A DNA stretch of 64,000 bases from Acidobacteriota bacterium (GCA_021780415.1 JAJXYW010000055.1:11333-75332); one strand, 5' to 3'. Shown: positions 10,262 through 19,429, counted from the stretch's first letter. The notes: a model not told the origin generated them from the sequence alone. Program-made: numbers and translations.

Positions 10262-10651
10262 GTGGCAGAGATGCAGCAAAGAAGTGCGGCGGAGATCTCG
10301 CGGGCGGAGTTGGAGGCGCGCGATGGTGGGGCCGTGGTTGTTGATATATATGATCAGATCTATCAACTGCGCGGTGTGAATTCGGAGTATATCGAACGGC
10401 TGGCGTCGGTGGTGGACTCGAAGATGCGGGCAGTGTCGGCGCATGGAGCGACGGTGGATTCGCTGCGCGTGGCGGTGCTGGCTGCGCTGAATCTGGCGGA
10501 TGAGCTGGTGACGCTGCGGGGGCGATACGAGGCGCTGAGCGCGACCCTGGAGGCGAGCCGTCAGACTGCGGCGCAGAGCGCGGTGCGGTCGCGTGCGGGG
10601 TCGCTGATGGGCATGCTGGACGCGGTGCTCGAAGAACGCAAGGCTGGCTGA
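10262..10651 (+). CDS. zapA: Cell division protein ZapA
   Basis: ZapA cross-links FtsZ filaments at the division site. The family core is visible in VVVDIYDQIYQLRG, then YIERLASVVDSKMRAV and a long C-terminal helix for tetramer formation. The start is taken as GTG at 10262, five bases after AGGAG. An in-frame TTG at 10220 would add 14 residues without a good ribosome binding site. It follows the ZapB-like gene by 53 bases and is probably cotranscribed. In many bacteria zapA sits just ahead of the 6S RNA gene. Here a thioredoxin gene comes between. Confidence 0.85.
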   Translation: MAEMQQRSAAEISRAELEARDGGAVVVDIYDQIYQLRGVNSEYIERLASVVDSKMRAVSAHGATVDSLRVAVLAALNLADELVTLRGRYEALSATLEASRQTAAQSAVRSRAGSLMGMLDAVLEERKAG

Positions 10652-10780
10652 GGCAGAACGCGGAGCGAGCCGAGGCTGCGACGTGGGACGAAGCATTCCG
10701 GGAAATCTTCTTGATCTGGACGTCATCCTGCCGGATGATAGGATGCACGCGAAGGCTGGTGCTTCGTTCGGAGTGTCTGC

Positions 10781-11869
10781 GTGCTGCTGAAGATCGTTGC
10801 TTTTGCGATGGCTGTCGGGCTGCTCGTGATGCCGCCGACGCTGGCACATGCGCAGGCTGCTGCTGCGGCTGATGATTATCACGCGAATCCAAAGTTTATT
10901 GCGGCGGTGAAGGAAGCGCGGCAGATGGAGCACGAGAAGCGCGCGGGCTTCGCGGCCGATGCGTACAGGAAGGCGAACAAGATTGCCGGTGGACGATGCG
11001 TGGAGTGCGTTGAGGGCCTCTACGATGTGCAGATGATGGGCGGCAGCTACAAGGACGCGATGGCCACGGCCAAGCAGATGGAGGCCATGGCGACGACGCC
11101 GATGGTGAAGTCGGTGGCGGCGTACGACCGCGGGCGCGCGATGGTGGCCAGTGGAGCGGAGAAGCTGAAGCCCGAGCAGTTGGAGGAGGCGCGCGCAGCT
11201 TTTCAGGAGGCGGTGGATCTGTATCCTGCAAACCTGGCGGCTCTGTTCAATGATGGCGTGATGCTGGCGCGGTTAGGCAGGATGGACGAGGCGCGCAAGG
11301 ACTTCCAGCAGTGCCTGGGGGGTTTGAAGCCCGGGAATCCGGCACGGCTGCGCGTGGAACACTTTGCCGACGACCCTGAGCTGGCGACGCACCGGATGGC
11401 TCCGGCGTTTGAGGTGACTGCGCTCAATGGAGCGAAGTTTAATCTCGACGCGATGGGGGGGCGCGTGGTGCTGATCGACTTCTGGGCGACGTGGTGCGGA
11501 CCATGCAACGAAGAACTTCCGCACCTGCGCAGGATTGCGAAGGAGTTTGCGGATGATCCGTTTGTGATGATCAGCGTGAGCTGGGATGAAGATGAGGCGA
11601 GGTGGAAGGAGTTCATCGAGAAGAATGGCATGACGTGGGTGCAGTATCGCGACGCAGACCACAGGCTGGCGAATGAGTTTGGCGTGACGGCGATACCGCA
11701 CTACTTCACGATTGACTCGGATGGGGTGCTGACGTCGGAGATGATAGGCTCGGGGTCGGATGTGGAGGGCAAGCTGAGGAAACTGATTGCGAAGGCGCGG
11801 GAAGCGAAGGCGGTGGCGCGGACAGATGGACCTCCGACGAGTGGGGTGACGGCGGCGCCCGGAAATTAG
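10781..11869 (+). CDS. Exported TPR protein with TlpA-type thioredoxin domain
   Basis: A 362-residue protein with a signal peptide (MLLKIVAFAMAVGLLVMPP...AHAQA), a TPR-like helical middle (about residues 45-190, including AAFQEAVDLYPANLAALFNDG) and a C-terminal thioredoxin fold with WCGPC (Cys239-Cys242) and cis-proline TAIPHYF. It likely acts as a periplasmic thiol-disulfide reductase in the TlpA/ResA class. The TPR part may bind a partner protein. A GTG start is supported by GGAG eight bases upstream. Extra cysteines (GRCVECVEG) in the TPR part could form a second redox pair. The physiological substrate is unknown. Confidence 0.85.
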   Translation: MLLKIVAFAMAVGLLVMPPTLAHAQAAAAADDYHANPKFIAAVKEARQMEHEKRAGFAADAYRKANKIAGGRCVECVEGLYDVQMMGGSYKDAMATAKQMEAMATTPMVKSVAAYDRGRAMVASGAEKLKPEQLEEARAAFQEAVDLYPANLAALFNDGVMLARLGRMDEARKDFQQCLGGLKPGNPARLRVEHFADDPELATHRMAPAFEVTALNGAKFNLDAMGGRVVLIDFWATWCGPCNEELPHLRRIAKEFADDPFVMISVSWDEDEARWKEFIEKNGMTWVQYRDADHRLANEFGVTAIPHYFTIDSDGVLTSEMIGSGSDVEGKLRKLIAKAREAKAVARTDGPPTSGVTAAPGN

Positions 11870-11884
11870 CCTGCGTGGCGCGAG

Positions 11885-11913
11885 TTGCGGAATCGGCGCT
11901 TCCCGGATAGCAT
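11885..11913 (+). promoter_or_regulatory. Sigma-70-type promoter of 6S RNA
   Basis: TTGCGG (11885-11890), a 17-base spacer and TAGCAT (11908-11913) lie so that transcription would begin about eight bases later, at the first base of the predicted 6S RNA terminal stem. Confidence 0.7.
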
Positions 11914-11920
11914 CCAACTT

Positions 11921-12116
11921 AGAGACCGGCCTGCAAAGCAGGTACGGAGAATACCGCAGGTTGAACCAACATTCATTGAACAGGGTTTCAGCTCGTATAC
12001 ATGGCTTGGTGTGCTAGGTCCGCCAGTCCGGAAAGCCTAAAGAGCCACGGCTGGAGCCCACCGCTTAACGCGGGTTCACCTGCGCCTCACTGTACGGCCC
12101 AGCGGGTCGGTCTTTA
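11921..12116 (+). ncRNA. ssrS: 6S RNA
   Basis: This 196-base region has the layout of 6S RNA, the promoter mimic that binds the sigma-70 RNA polymerase holoenzyme. The ends AGAGACCGGCCTGC and GCGGGTCGGTCTTT pair to close a long terminal stem, with G-U pairs allowed. The 3' half, GGTCCGCCAGTCCGGAAAGCC then CTAAAG and later GGGTTCACCTGCG, parallels the E. coli stretch GGTCCGTCCGAGAAGCC... GGGTTCA...CCTGCGG. Position after zapA and an upstream promoter add support. A covariance-model search would settle the exact ends. Confidence 0.85.
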
Positions 12117-12183
12117 CTAATTTGCTAAGTGCAGTGATTGGGATTCACGTTCGCGTGGCTGGGGTGGTGGGCTCGCGCCGCGT

Positions 12184-12978
12184 ATGCTCGAAGAGGTGAG
12201 CGAGTTTCTTCCATCGACGATGATGTGGCAGCCAGCGATGCTTCTGGTTCGCGGCGTGCTGCGCGTGGGGATGCTGCGGCTGTCGGTGTATGGGCTGTGC
12301 GCTGCCGTGGGGTTGATTGCCGCGCTGTGGCTGAGCCAGAAGACTGCAAAGCTGGTGGGGCTGGGCGCAGAGCAGATGTGGGATGCGGGCTGGTTTGCGG
12401 TGACGGCGGCCTTTGTGATCTCGCGGCTGCTGCTGATCGTTGGCGACGTGCGCGGGTTTCTGCGTCTGCCGCTGGTAATGCTGATGCTGCCGTCGTTTAC
12501 CTATGGCGACATGGTGCTGACGGGGGTAGCGATCGTGGTGTACCTGAGATGGAAGCGGCTGCCGATGCTGAACGTGATGGATGCGTGGGCTCCGTGTGCC
12601 GCGGTAGTGGCGGCGGCGCTGAGCCTGGGACGATTCTTCGAGGGAACGAACCAGGGGATGCCAACGAGCCTGCCGTGGGGGCCGGTAGTGCCGGGCAGTG
12701 CGGGGTTGATGCATCTGCATCCGGTGCAAATGTACGCAACGCTGGCGGCGGCGGTGCTGATGGTGGTGCTGATGTGGATGCTGCAGCGGCGGCGGCGGGC
12801 TGGAGTCGTGGCGGCGGCGGCGCTGGTGGCGGGGGGAGCGGTGACGTTCCTGCTCGACATGATCACGCAGCCGTTTGAGATGAGCGGCCATGCGTGGCTC
12901 GATCCGGCGCAGTGGATTGCGCTGGGGGCGATGGTCGCGGGGTCGTTGATGCTTATATTTTTGAAGGAGCTTGCTTAA
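12184..12978 (+). CDS. Lgt-like (prolipoprotein diacylglyceryl transferase family) membrane protein
   Basis: A polytopic 264-residue protein with the Lgt layout: TYGDMVLTG, then LGRFFEGTNQGMPTSLPWG at about residues 148-166, and HLHPVQMYAT. True Lgt transfers diacylglycerol from phosphatidylglycerol to lipobox cysteines. Aligned by eye to the E. coli signature (LGRLGNFINGELWG), the Asn, Glu and Gly positions of the motif differ, while Arg is kept. It may therefore be a divergent Lgt or a paralogue with another role. Its stop overlaps the next ATG (TAATG), so it is coupled to the pseudouridine synthase gene. The start could also be ATG 12223 or 12238. Confidence 0.7.
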   Translation: MLEEVSEFLPSTMMWQPAMLLVRGVLRVGMLRLSVYGLCAAVGLIAALWLSQKTAKLVGLGAEQMWDAGWFAVTAAFVISRLLLIVGDVRGFLRLPLVMLMLPSFTYGDMVLTGVAIVVYLRWKRLPMLNVMDAWAPCAAVVAAALSLGRFFEGTNQGMPTSLPWGPVVPGSAGLMHLHPVQMYATLAAAVLMVVLMWMLQRRRRAGVVAAAALVAGGAVTFLLDMITQPFEMSGHAWLDPAQWIALGAMVAGSLMLIFLKELA

Positions 12979-14312
12979 TGCCATCGCAGAATATGTTGCC
13001 CAAAGGGAAGAGACGGCAGACGGTGAAGCACGAGTACCGGGCGCAGCGTACGCTGGCGCAGGAGCGCGAAGCGGCCCTGCGGGCTGCGGGTGTGGTTGAG
13101 GAGGAAAGCGCGCCGGAGACAGGCTACGTGACGGAGGCAGAGCTGCCGCGCTCGCCATTTGCGGGGATTCCGGGGCTTGTGACGAGCGGGCCGAGTGGCG
13201 GCAAGCATCCGCAGGAGGAGCAGTCTGCGCGGCGCTATCCGGCTCCGAAGGTGTACGTGGAGGAGCGCGAGATTCAGGTGCTGGACGATCTCGAGGCCGA
13301 GGACGGAGTTCGCAGTTTTGCGGCGGAAGACGCCGCTGCCGGGATGAGGCTCGATGCGTATCTGGCCAAGGCGCTTCCGGAGGTCAGCAGGGCGCGCGTG
13401 GTGTTGATGATCGAAGGCGGGCAGGTGGTGGTAAACGGCGAGCCTGCCCGCGCGAAGCAGAAGCTGAAGGGCGGAGAGTTGATCGAGATCGAGGGCGATC
13501 CACGACCCGCGCCGCTGCATGCGACTCCGGAAGATATTCCGCTGACGATGGTGTATGAGGATGAGGATCTGGCGGTGGTCGACAAAGCTGCGGGGATGAT
13601 GGTGCATGCGGGCTCGGGCGCGGCGGAGCATAATCGCGGGACACTGGTGAATGCGCTGCTGTTTCACTTCAGTGACGGTCTGAGCGAGGTGGGCGGAGCG
13701 CTGCGGCCGGGCATCGTGCATCGGCTGGACAAGCAGACCAGTGGGCTGATTGTGGTGGCCAAGAACGATGTGACGCATCGCAAGCTGAGCGAGATGTTCT
13801 CCGAACGGCGGCTGCGCAAGACGTACATCGCTCTGGTGCATGGGGACGTGAACGAGGATGAGGGAACAATCCAATTGCCGATCAGCCGTGATCTGGTGCG
13901 GCGCATCCGCATGACGACGAAACGCGCGGGCGGACGGAGCGCAGTCTCGCACTGGAAGGTGCTGGAGCGGGTGCAGGGAAGGTTCGGGAAGTTTACGTTG
14001 CTCGAGGTGCGGATTGAGACGGGGCGGACGCACCAGATCCGCGTGCACATGCAGGCGATCGGACATCCGGTTGTGGGTGATTTTCTGTACGGAGCTCCGC
14101 ACCGAATGTATCCGATGGTGGCTGCGGAGGGTGGGCTGAAGAGCCGCCCGGCCGCGTCGCGCAGCGAGGAGGAGAGTCTGACGCTGGATCGCAACTTCCT
14201 ACATGCGGCGGAGTTGGAGTTCTTGCATCCGCGCACGGGGAAATCGTTGGCGTTGCGCTCGGAACTTCCGGAGGAGTTGACGGAGTTGCTGGAGCAGCTT
14301 CGGCAGGTGTGA
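12978..14312 (+). CDS. RluA-family pseudouridine synthase (RluD-type)
   Basis: Converts uridine to pseudouridine in 23S rRNA (RluD-like) or related RNA. Residues 1-105 are a charged, low-complexity extension (KGKRRQTVKHEYRAQRTLAQ at the start). An S4 RNA-binding domain follows at about 110-170, then the catalytic domain with HRLDKQTSGL (Asp251 predicted catalytic) and RIETGRTHQIRVHM. At 444 residues it is about 120 longer than E. coli RluD because of the N-terminal tail. The ATG at 12978 overlaps the stop of the Lgt-like gene. Upstream in-frame starts fall inside that gene and are rejected. Confidence 0.9.
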   Translation: MPSQNMLPKGKRRQTVKHEYRAQRTLAQEREAALRAAGVVEEESAPETGYVTEAELPRSPFAGIPGLVTSGPSGGKHPQEEQSARRYPAPKVYVEEREIQVLDDLEAEDGVRSFAAEDAAAGMRLDAYLAKALPEVSRARVVLMIEGGQVVVNGEPARAKQKLKGGELIEIEGDPRPAPLHATPEDIPLTMVYEDEDLAVVDKAAGMMVHAGSGAAEHNRGTLVNALLFHFSDGLSEVGGALRPGIVHRLDKQTSGLIVVAKNDVTHRKLSEMFSERRLRKTYIALVHGDVNEDEGTIQLPISRDLVRRIRMTTKRAGGRSAVSHWKVLERVQGRFGKFTLLEVRIETGRTHQIRVHMQAIGHPVVGDFLYGAPHRMYPMVAAEGGLKSRPAASRSEEESLTLDRNFLHAAELEFLHPRTGKSLALRSELPEELTELLEQLRQV

Positions 14313-14334
14313 AGGATGAGCGAGAGGTCGGCGC

Positions 14335-15417
14335 ATGGGGCGTCCAATTGATACGATGGGAAGTATGAGAATCAGCAGAAACGGGGGATGGGCTGGCGTC
14401 GCGGTCGTGTGTGCCATGATCGCGCTAGGCGCTACGGCTCAGACTTCGGCCCAGACCGCAGCCCAGACTTCGACCCAGACCACGCCACCGCAACCCGCAG
14501 CGCAGGCTTCGGCGCAACAGACGACAGCCGCACCGGCGCAACAGACGCCGCCGCCGGCTGAGGAAGCACTGCCGCAGGCTCCGACTCTGCAACTGTTCTC
14601 GCGTGAGGTCGATCTCTTCTTCGCCGTAACGGACAAGCATGGGAACTTCGTCACCGGGCTGCAGCAGCAGAACTTCGGCCTGCTCGACGACGGACGGCCG
14701 CCTGAGCGCGTGATCCGTTTTGTGCAGCAGACAAATCTGCCACTGCGGCTGGGCATCATGATTGACACGTCGAGCTCGATCCGCCAGCGCTTTCCGTTTG
14801 AGCAGCAGGCCGCGATCGACTTTCTGTTGCAGGTGATGCATCCGGTGGACCGGGCATTTGTCGAGGGCTTTGATGTGCAGACCGACATCGAGCAGGACTT
14901 CACCAACCGCATTGATCTGCTGGACAGCGGCATCAGCCGGCTGCGCCCGGGCGGCGGAACGGCACTGTACGATTCGCTGTATAAGACCTGCCGCGACCAG
15001 ATGCTGACGCTGCAACAGACCGCCGATGTGCGCAAGGCGATGATCCTGGTCTCCGACGGCGATGACGATTACAGCCGGGCCACCGAGGATGACGCGATCA
15101 AGATGTGCCAGCGCGCCGAGACGATTGTGTATACCATCAGCACCAACACCGGCCCAAGTCGGGACAAGGGCGATGATGTGCTGTTGCGGATCTCGGATGC
15201 GACAGGTGGACGGGCGTTCTTTCCGAAGCGGATCGACGATGTTTCCGAGGGCTTTCTGAATATCGAAGCCGAGCTGCGCAGCCAGTATTCGCTGGTCTAC
15301 GTTCCGGCGAACTTCAAGCAGGATGGGTCGTTCCGGACCATCTATCTGCAGTGCCTGGACCCGCGCTACACGGTGCGGGCGAAGAAGGGCTACTTTGCGC
15401 CCAGGCCGCCGGAGTAG
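14335..15417 (+). CDS. Exported VWFA-related domain protein
   Basis: A 360-residue protein with an N-terminal hydrophobic export signal (WAGVAVVCAMIALGATAQ), a 50-residue Ala/Gln/Thr/Pro linker built of QTSAQTAAQTSTQ-type repeats and a von Willebrand A domain. The metal-binding DTSSS (in GIMIDTSSSIRQRF) and the later VSDGDDD are visible. The family, common in Acidobacteriota (VWFA-related domain), is of unknown function, probably protein-protein contacts in the envelope. The start at 14335 has GAGAGG seven bases upstream. ATG 14365 would give a shorter, more typical signal peptide and is a real alternative. Confidence 0.8.
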   Translation: MGRPIDTMGSMRISRNGGWAGVAVVCAMIALGATAQTSAQTAAQTSTQTTPPQPAAQASAQQTTAAPAQQTPPPAEEALPQAPTLQLFSREVDLFFAVTDKHGNFVTGLQQQNFGLLDDGRPPERVIRFVQQTNLPLRLGIMIDTSSSIRQRFPFEQQAAIDFLLQVMHPVDRAFVEGFDVQTDIEQDFTNRIDLLDSGISRLRPGGGTALYDSLYKTCRDQMLTLQQTADVRKAMILVSDGDDDYSRATEDDAIKMCQRAETIVYTISTNTGPSRDKGDDVLLRISDATGGRAFFPKRIDDVSEGFLNIEAELRSQYSLVYVPANFKQDGSFRTIYLQCLDPRYTVRAKKGYFAPRPPE

Positions 15418-15472
15418 CGGCCGACGCAACTTCCCGGGACAATATGGGGTCTATCCATGCAGCGAGGTTTCT

Positions 15473-16033
15473 ATGAAGCTGCGTGTTTGTAGCACCCTTT
15501 TGGCTGTGGTTCTTGTTGCGCCGCTTACGGCGTTTGCGCAGGAGCCCGCGGGCGTCGCCGATACGCTCCGGAATATGACCTCCGAGCCGGCAAACCACAC
15601 GGCCTTCACATTCGATCGCGATATGCTGCAGTCGGCTGCCGGGTTTCTGAATGACGGCAAGGGGCCGCCGATGCAGCTCAACAGCATTACGGTTGAGAAC
15701 TACCGGTATCACGAGCCGGCGTTTTATATTCCCGAGCGTATGCACGCTCTGGTGGCTACCTTTGGTGCGGCCGGGTGGAAGCACCTGGTGGATCAGCATG
15801 CGCCGCCGCGTGACGCCACGATGCCACAGCGGACACTCACCGACCTTTGGCTGCACTTCACTGGCGCGGACATCGACGACGTGATGGTGCTGCTGCGGGG
15901 TGGGAGGGAGATGACCGTCATTGAGCTTTCCGGCCAACTGCGGCCGCTCGACCTGGTGCATCTGAGCGGGCACTTCGGGATTCCGAAGGTCGATCCCGAT
16001 GCGGTGATGGTTCCTGCGCCGCCGGGGAAGTAA
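15473..16033 (+). CDS. Exported hypothetical protein
   Basis: The family was not recognised. The 186-residue product begins with a clear signal peptide (MKLRVCSTLLAVVLVAPLTA then FAQ) and is likely periplasmic. The mature part is a single compact domain with a conserved-looking YYR-like ENYRYHEPAFYIPERM stretch and a segment (LWLHFTGADIDDVMVLLRGG) that alternates strands and helices. The ATG at 15473 is chosen for the signal peptide. The longer frame from 15323 is Arg-rich and overlaps the VWA gene. It lies 55 bases after the VWA gene on the same strand and may be cotranscribed. Confidence 0.7.
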   Translation: MKLRVCSTLLAVVLVAPLTAFAQEPAGVADTLRNMTSEPANHTAFTFDRDMLQSAAGFLNDGKGPPMQLNSITVENYRYHEPAFYIPERMHALVATFGAAGWKHLVDQHAPPRDATMPQRTLTDLWLHFTGADIDDVMVLLRGGREMTVIELSGQLRPLDLVHLSGHFGIPKVDPDAVMVPAPPGK

Positions 16034-16076
16034 AGACAGGGGATACAGGATAGAGCGTAGAGGATAGAGGGCGCGG

Positions 16077-17120
16077 CTACCAGCCGTAGCGTTCGACTTC
16101 GCCGAGGAGGGCTAGTTTGCGCTCGGGCGGGAGGAAGCTGGCCTCGATGGAGTTAGCGGCGATCTCGCGGAGCTGGTCCAGAGGGAACTCGAAGGCTTGG
16201 TGGGCCAGGAGGTACTCGTCGAGGAGATTGGCGCCGAAGAAGGGTGGGTCGTCGGAGTTGAGTGTGACCATCAGGCCGTCTTCGAAGTAGCGGCGGACGG
16301 GGTGTTCGTCCAGGGATGAACAGCAGGCGGTGCGAAGGTTGCTGGTGACATTGAGTTCGAGCGGGATCTGGCGTTCGGCGAGGACGGAGATAAGGTCCGG
16401 GTCGTGTTGCGCGCTGAGGGCGTGGCCGATGCGTTCGGCACCGATGTTGACGGCGGCCCAGATGCTCTGCGGGCCGGTGGACTCGCCGGCGTGGCAGGTG
16501 AGGCGCAGGCCGGCGGCCTTGGCTTCGGCGTAGAGTTCGCGAAAGTCCTGGGCGGGGCCGCGGGCTTCGTCGCCGCCGATCCCGATGCCGATGACGCTGG
16601 GGTACTGGTGCTGGAGTTCGGCGGCCTTGCGGAAGACGCGCGCGCATTCTTCGAGGCCGAAGTGGCGGACGGCGTCGATGATCCAGAGCAGGGAGAGGTT
16701 GAAGTCCTGCTCGCCGCGGAGGCGTCCGCGCTCGATGGCGGCCATGACTTCGTCGACGTCGAGCCGAGCGAAGTGGTAGAGGATGCCGATGGAGATGTAG
16801 ACCTCGGCGTGGCGAACGCCCTGCGCGGCGAGGTCGCGGAGCATGTTGTAGGTGATGGTCTCGTAGTCGGCGGCGGTGTGCAGGCGCTCGGTGACGGCCT
16901 TGAAGCTCATGAGGAAGCTGGGGAAATCGGTGTAGCTGTAGACCAGGCAGGCGTCGGCCAGCGTGAGCGGGTGGGGGTCGTTGCGGAGGGAGAGCTCGAC
17001 GAGCGTCTCGGGCGTGATGGAGCCTTCGAGGTGCAGGTGGAGCTCGGCCTTGGGCAGACCGCGCAGCCAGACTTCGGGGTCGGGCTGGTCGGACTTTGGA
17101 ATTTGCCGGGTGCGGACCAT
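16077..17120 (-). CDS. Adenosine deaminase family protein
   Basis: A 347-residue zinc hydrolase of the adenosine/adenine deaminase family. The metal and catalytic motifs are in order: HLHLEG near residue 29, a glycine-rich IGIGIGGDEA, LTCHAGES (zinc ligand and catalytic Glu region), ERIGHAL and LNSDDPPFF. These residues show a working purine-deaminase type site. The family also includes 6-aminodeoxyfutalosine deaminase of menaquinone synthesis, and the substrate cannot be told from sequence here. The ATG at 17120 is preferred over 17183, which adds 21 residues of poor character. Confidence 0.85.
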   Translation of the reverse strand: MVRTRQIPKSDQPDPEVWLRGLPKAELHLHLEGSITPETLVELSLRNDPHPLTLADACLVYSYTDFPSFLMSFKAVTERLHTAADYETITYNMLRDLAAQGVRHAEVYISIGILYHFARLDVDEVMAAIERGRLRGEQDFNLSLLWIIDAVRHFGLEECARVFRKAAELQHQYPSVIGIGIGGDEARGPAQDFRELYAEAKAAGLRLTCHAGESTGPQSIWAAVNIGAERIGHALSAQHDPDLISVLAERQIPLELNVTSNLRTACCSSLDEHPVRRYFEDGLMVTLNSDDPPFFGANLLDEYLLAHQAFEFPLDQLREIAANSIEASFLPPERKLALLGEVERYGW

Positions 17121-17288
17121 CGTCCTAGTGTAGCCAATTGTGCGGCAGGGGGTGGAGAGCCGGTCATGTGGTGAAGTGACCACCGGATCGGAAGGCGATG
17201 GCGCTCTGCGTGACGACGAGTTTGCGTCACTCGGCGGTGATGAAGTTGTAGGACATCGCTAGGATTGGATGCCCGCGGCGGAATTCGA

Positions 17289-17771
17289 TCAGACTCCGAG
17301 GCGGAGATTCTCAACCCATCGGAGTTGTTCGGGAGTGTTGGGGGTCTGCATGCCGCGCGCGTAGGAGATGCGCCGAAAGGCGTCGTCGGCGGAGAGGCCT
17401 TCGCGGCGCAGGAGGGCGGCCAGCAGCAGGGCGGATCGTCCAATGCCTGCGCGGCAGTGCACAGCAATACTACGGCCCTGGAGCAGGTCGTAATGCAGCG
17501 TGTCGATGAATCGGAGAAAGGCTTCGACGGAGTCGGGAACGTCGCGGTCGGGGATGGGGAAGCTGCGGAACTGGATGCCACGGGCAGCGCACGCGGCCTC
17601 TTCGTGTTCCAGACCGAAGTCGGCTGCTTCGTCCGGCGGCAGCAGGGAGACGAGTACCTGGACGCCTTCGCGCCTGAGTGTGCGAATTTCGTCGTCAAGC
17701 CGGCTGCCTCCATGCGGCATGGGCATGATGGCAAGCTTTGCCGTGGAGTCGGTATCGATCCAATAGGCCAT
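17289..17771 (-). CDS. Protein tyrosine / dual-specificity phosphatase family protein
   Basis: This 160-residue cytoplasmic protein carries the cysteine-phosphatase loop HCRAGIGRS (Cys106 nucleophile, Arg112, Ser113) and an upstream PIPDRDVPD segment that should supply the general-acid Asp. The overall fold matches atypical dual-specificity phosphatases. It starts three bases after the stop of the APC permease gene, so the two are very likely cotranscribed. The target could be a phosphoprotein or a phosphorylated small molecule, and nothing in the sequence decides this. Confidence 0.85.
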   Translation of the reverse strand: MAYWIDTDSTAKLAIMPMPHGGSRLDDEIRTLRREGVQVLVSLLPPDEAADFGLEHEEAACAARGIQFRSFPIPDRDVPDSVEAFLRFIDTLHYDLLQGRSIAVHCRAGIGRSALLLAALLRREGLSADDAFRRISYARGMQTPNTPEQLRWVENLRLGV

Positions 17772-17774
17772 GCT

Positions 17775-19331
17775 TCAGCCCTTATAGAACTCGCTGCGTT
17801 TGCGGCTGTAAAAGACGTAGATCACCAGGCCAATCGACAGCCAGACGAAGAAGCGGAGCCAGGTGATGATCGGCAGGCCGGCCATCAGCAGAATACAGAA
17901 GAGCACGCTCAGGCTGGGGATGACGGGGCCGAAGGGCACGCGGAAGCTGCGGTGGCGGTCCGGGTCTTTGTAGCGCAGGATGATGACGCCGATCGAGACC
18001 AGAGCGAATGCGAAGAGGGTACCGATATTGGATAGGTCAGTGAGTGTTCCGATGTCGAAGAGGCCGGCGGGGATGGCGACGACGATGCCCGCTACCCACG
18101 TGGCGATGGCCGGGGTACGGTACTTGCGGCTGACTTTGGAGAAGAAGCCGGGCAGCAGGCCATCGCGGGACATGGCGAACCAGACGCGGGACTGGCCAAG
18201 CTGGAAGACGAGGATGGACGAGATCATGCCCGTGATGGCGCCGATAAGGACGAAGAGCCGAACCCAGTGGAGAGAGTGCCCGCCTGGCAGAACGGAGAGC
18301 TTCTTGAGCGCATTGACGACGGGGGCAGCGTCGTCCACCATGCTCTGCCAGGGAACGAGGCCGGTGAGGACGACAGCGACACCGATGTAGAGGACGGTGC
18401 AGACGATGAGCGTCGCAATGATGCCGATGGGGAGGTCGCGCTGCGGGTTGCGGCACTCTTCGGCGGCCGTGGAAACCGAGTCGAAACCAATGTAGGTGAA
18501 AAAGATGATGGAGCCGCCGGTGAGGATACCGGACCATCCGCTGGGAGCGAAGGGATGGTAGAGCGCGGGCTTGATGAACTGCGCCCCGGCGAAGAGGAAG
18601 ATGAGGATAGCGGCGAGTTTGACCAGCACCATGATGTTGTTCGTGCGGGCAGATTCGCGGATGCCGCGCACCAGCACGACAGTGAGCAGAAGGACGATCA
18701 GGAAGGCCGGGATGTTGAAGCCGAAGTGCCAGCCGGGCTGGTAGATCCAGTTGGAACTGAGATCCTGAAGTCCACCGGGAAGGAAGGCCGGGGAGATCCA
18801 TTTAGCGGTCGGATGAATGCCGAACCAGTCCATGAGGTCAACGATATGCGCGGCGAAACCAACACTGACGCTCATGTTGGAGCCAGCGTATTCAAGGATG
18901 AGATCCCAGCCGATGATCCAGGCAATGAGTTCGCCCATGGTGGCGTAGGTATAGGTGTAGGCGGAGCCGGCGATGGGGATCATGCTGGCGAGCTCGGCGT
19001 AGCAGAGACCGGTGAGCGCGCAGATGATGGCGACCAGGACCAGCGAGAGCGCCAGCGCAGGGCCAGCTCCGGGGCGGCCAGCAAGCGCCGAGTGGTGGAT
19101 GATGTAGTCGGCCACGGGCGCGTGGAGGATGGAGGTAGTGTCGAACTTTTCGCCGGCGATGGCGGTGCCGATTACCGTGAAGATTCCCGATCCGATGACA
19201 GCGCCAATCCCAAGAGCAGTGAGCGAGACGGGACCGAGGGTCTTCTTGAGCGCCGTCTCGGGCATCTCCGACTCGTGGATGAGCTTGTCAATGGACTTGG
19301 TGGCGAAGATTTGTCGTGCCAGGGTGCTCAT
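17775..19331 (-). CDS. APC-superfamily amino acid permease
   Basis: A 518-residue inner-membrane transporter with about 12-14 hydrophobic segments. The N-terminus LKKTLGPVSLTALGIGAVIGSGIF is the APC first-helix signature, seen here as ALGIGAVIGSGIFTVIGTAIAG, and the GFDSVSTAAEECRNPQRDLP segment after helix 6 is typical of the cationic amino acid transporter (CAT/YfnA) branch. A long loop (residues about 60-90) precedes helix 2. It heads a two-gene unit with the phosphatase. The substrate is probably an amino acid; which one is not evident. Confidence 0.88.
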   Translation of the reverse strand: MSTLARQIFATKSIDKLIHESEMPETALKKTLGPVSLTALGIGAVIGSGIFTVIGTAIAGEKFDTTSILHAPVADYIIHHSALAGRPGAGPALALSLVLVAIICALTGLCYAELASMIPIAGSAYTYTYATMGELIAWIIGWDLILEYAGSNMSVSVGFAAHIVDLMDWFGIHPTAKWISPAFLPGGLQDLSSNWIYQPGWHFGFNIPAFLIVLLLTVVLVRGIRESARTNNIMVLVKLAAILIFLFAGAQFIKPALYHPFAPSGWSGILTGGSIIFFTYIGFDSVSTAAEECRNPQRDLPIGIIATLIVCTVLYIGVAVVLTGLVPWQSMVDDAAPVVNALKKLSVLPGGHSLHWVRLFVLIGAITGMISSILVFQLGQSRVWFAMSRDGLLPGFFSKVSRKYRTPAIATWVAGIVVAIPAGLFDIGTLTDLSNIGTLFAFALVSIGVIILRYKDPDRHRSFRVPFGPVIPSLSVLFCILLMAGLPIITWLRFFVWLSIGLVIYVFYSRKRSEFYKG

Positions 19332-19429
19332 GCCTCGTCGTGAAAGATGATTCGATTAGCAACGATTGTAAGCGGGAGAAGGCTGGCTGGCGAGGGGGCG
19401 ACGGATTCGATGGAAGGATCATGAAGAAC

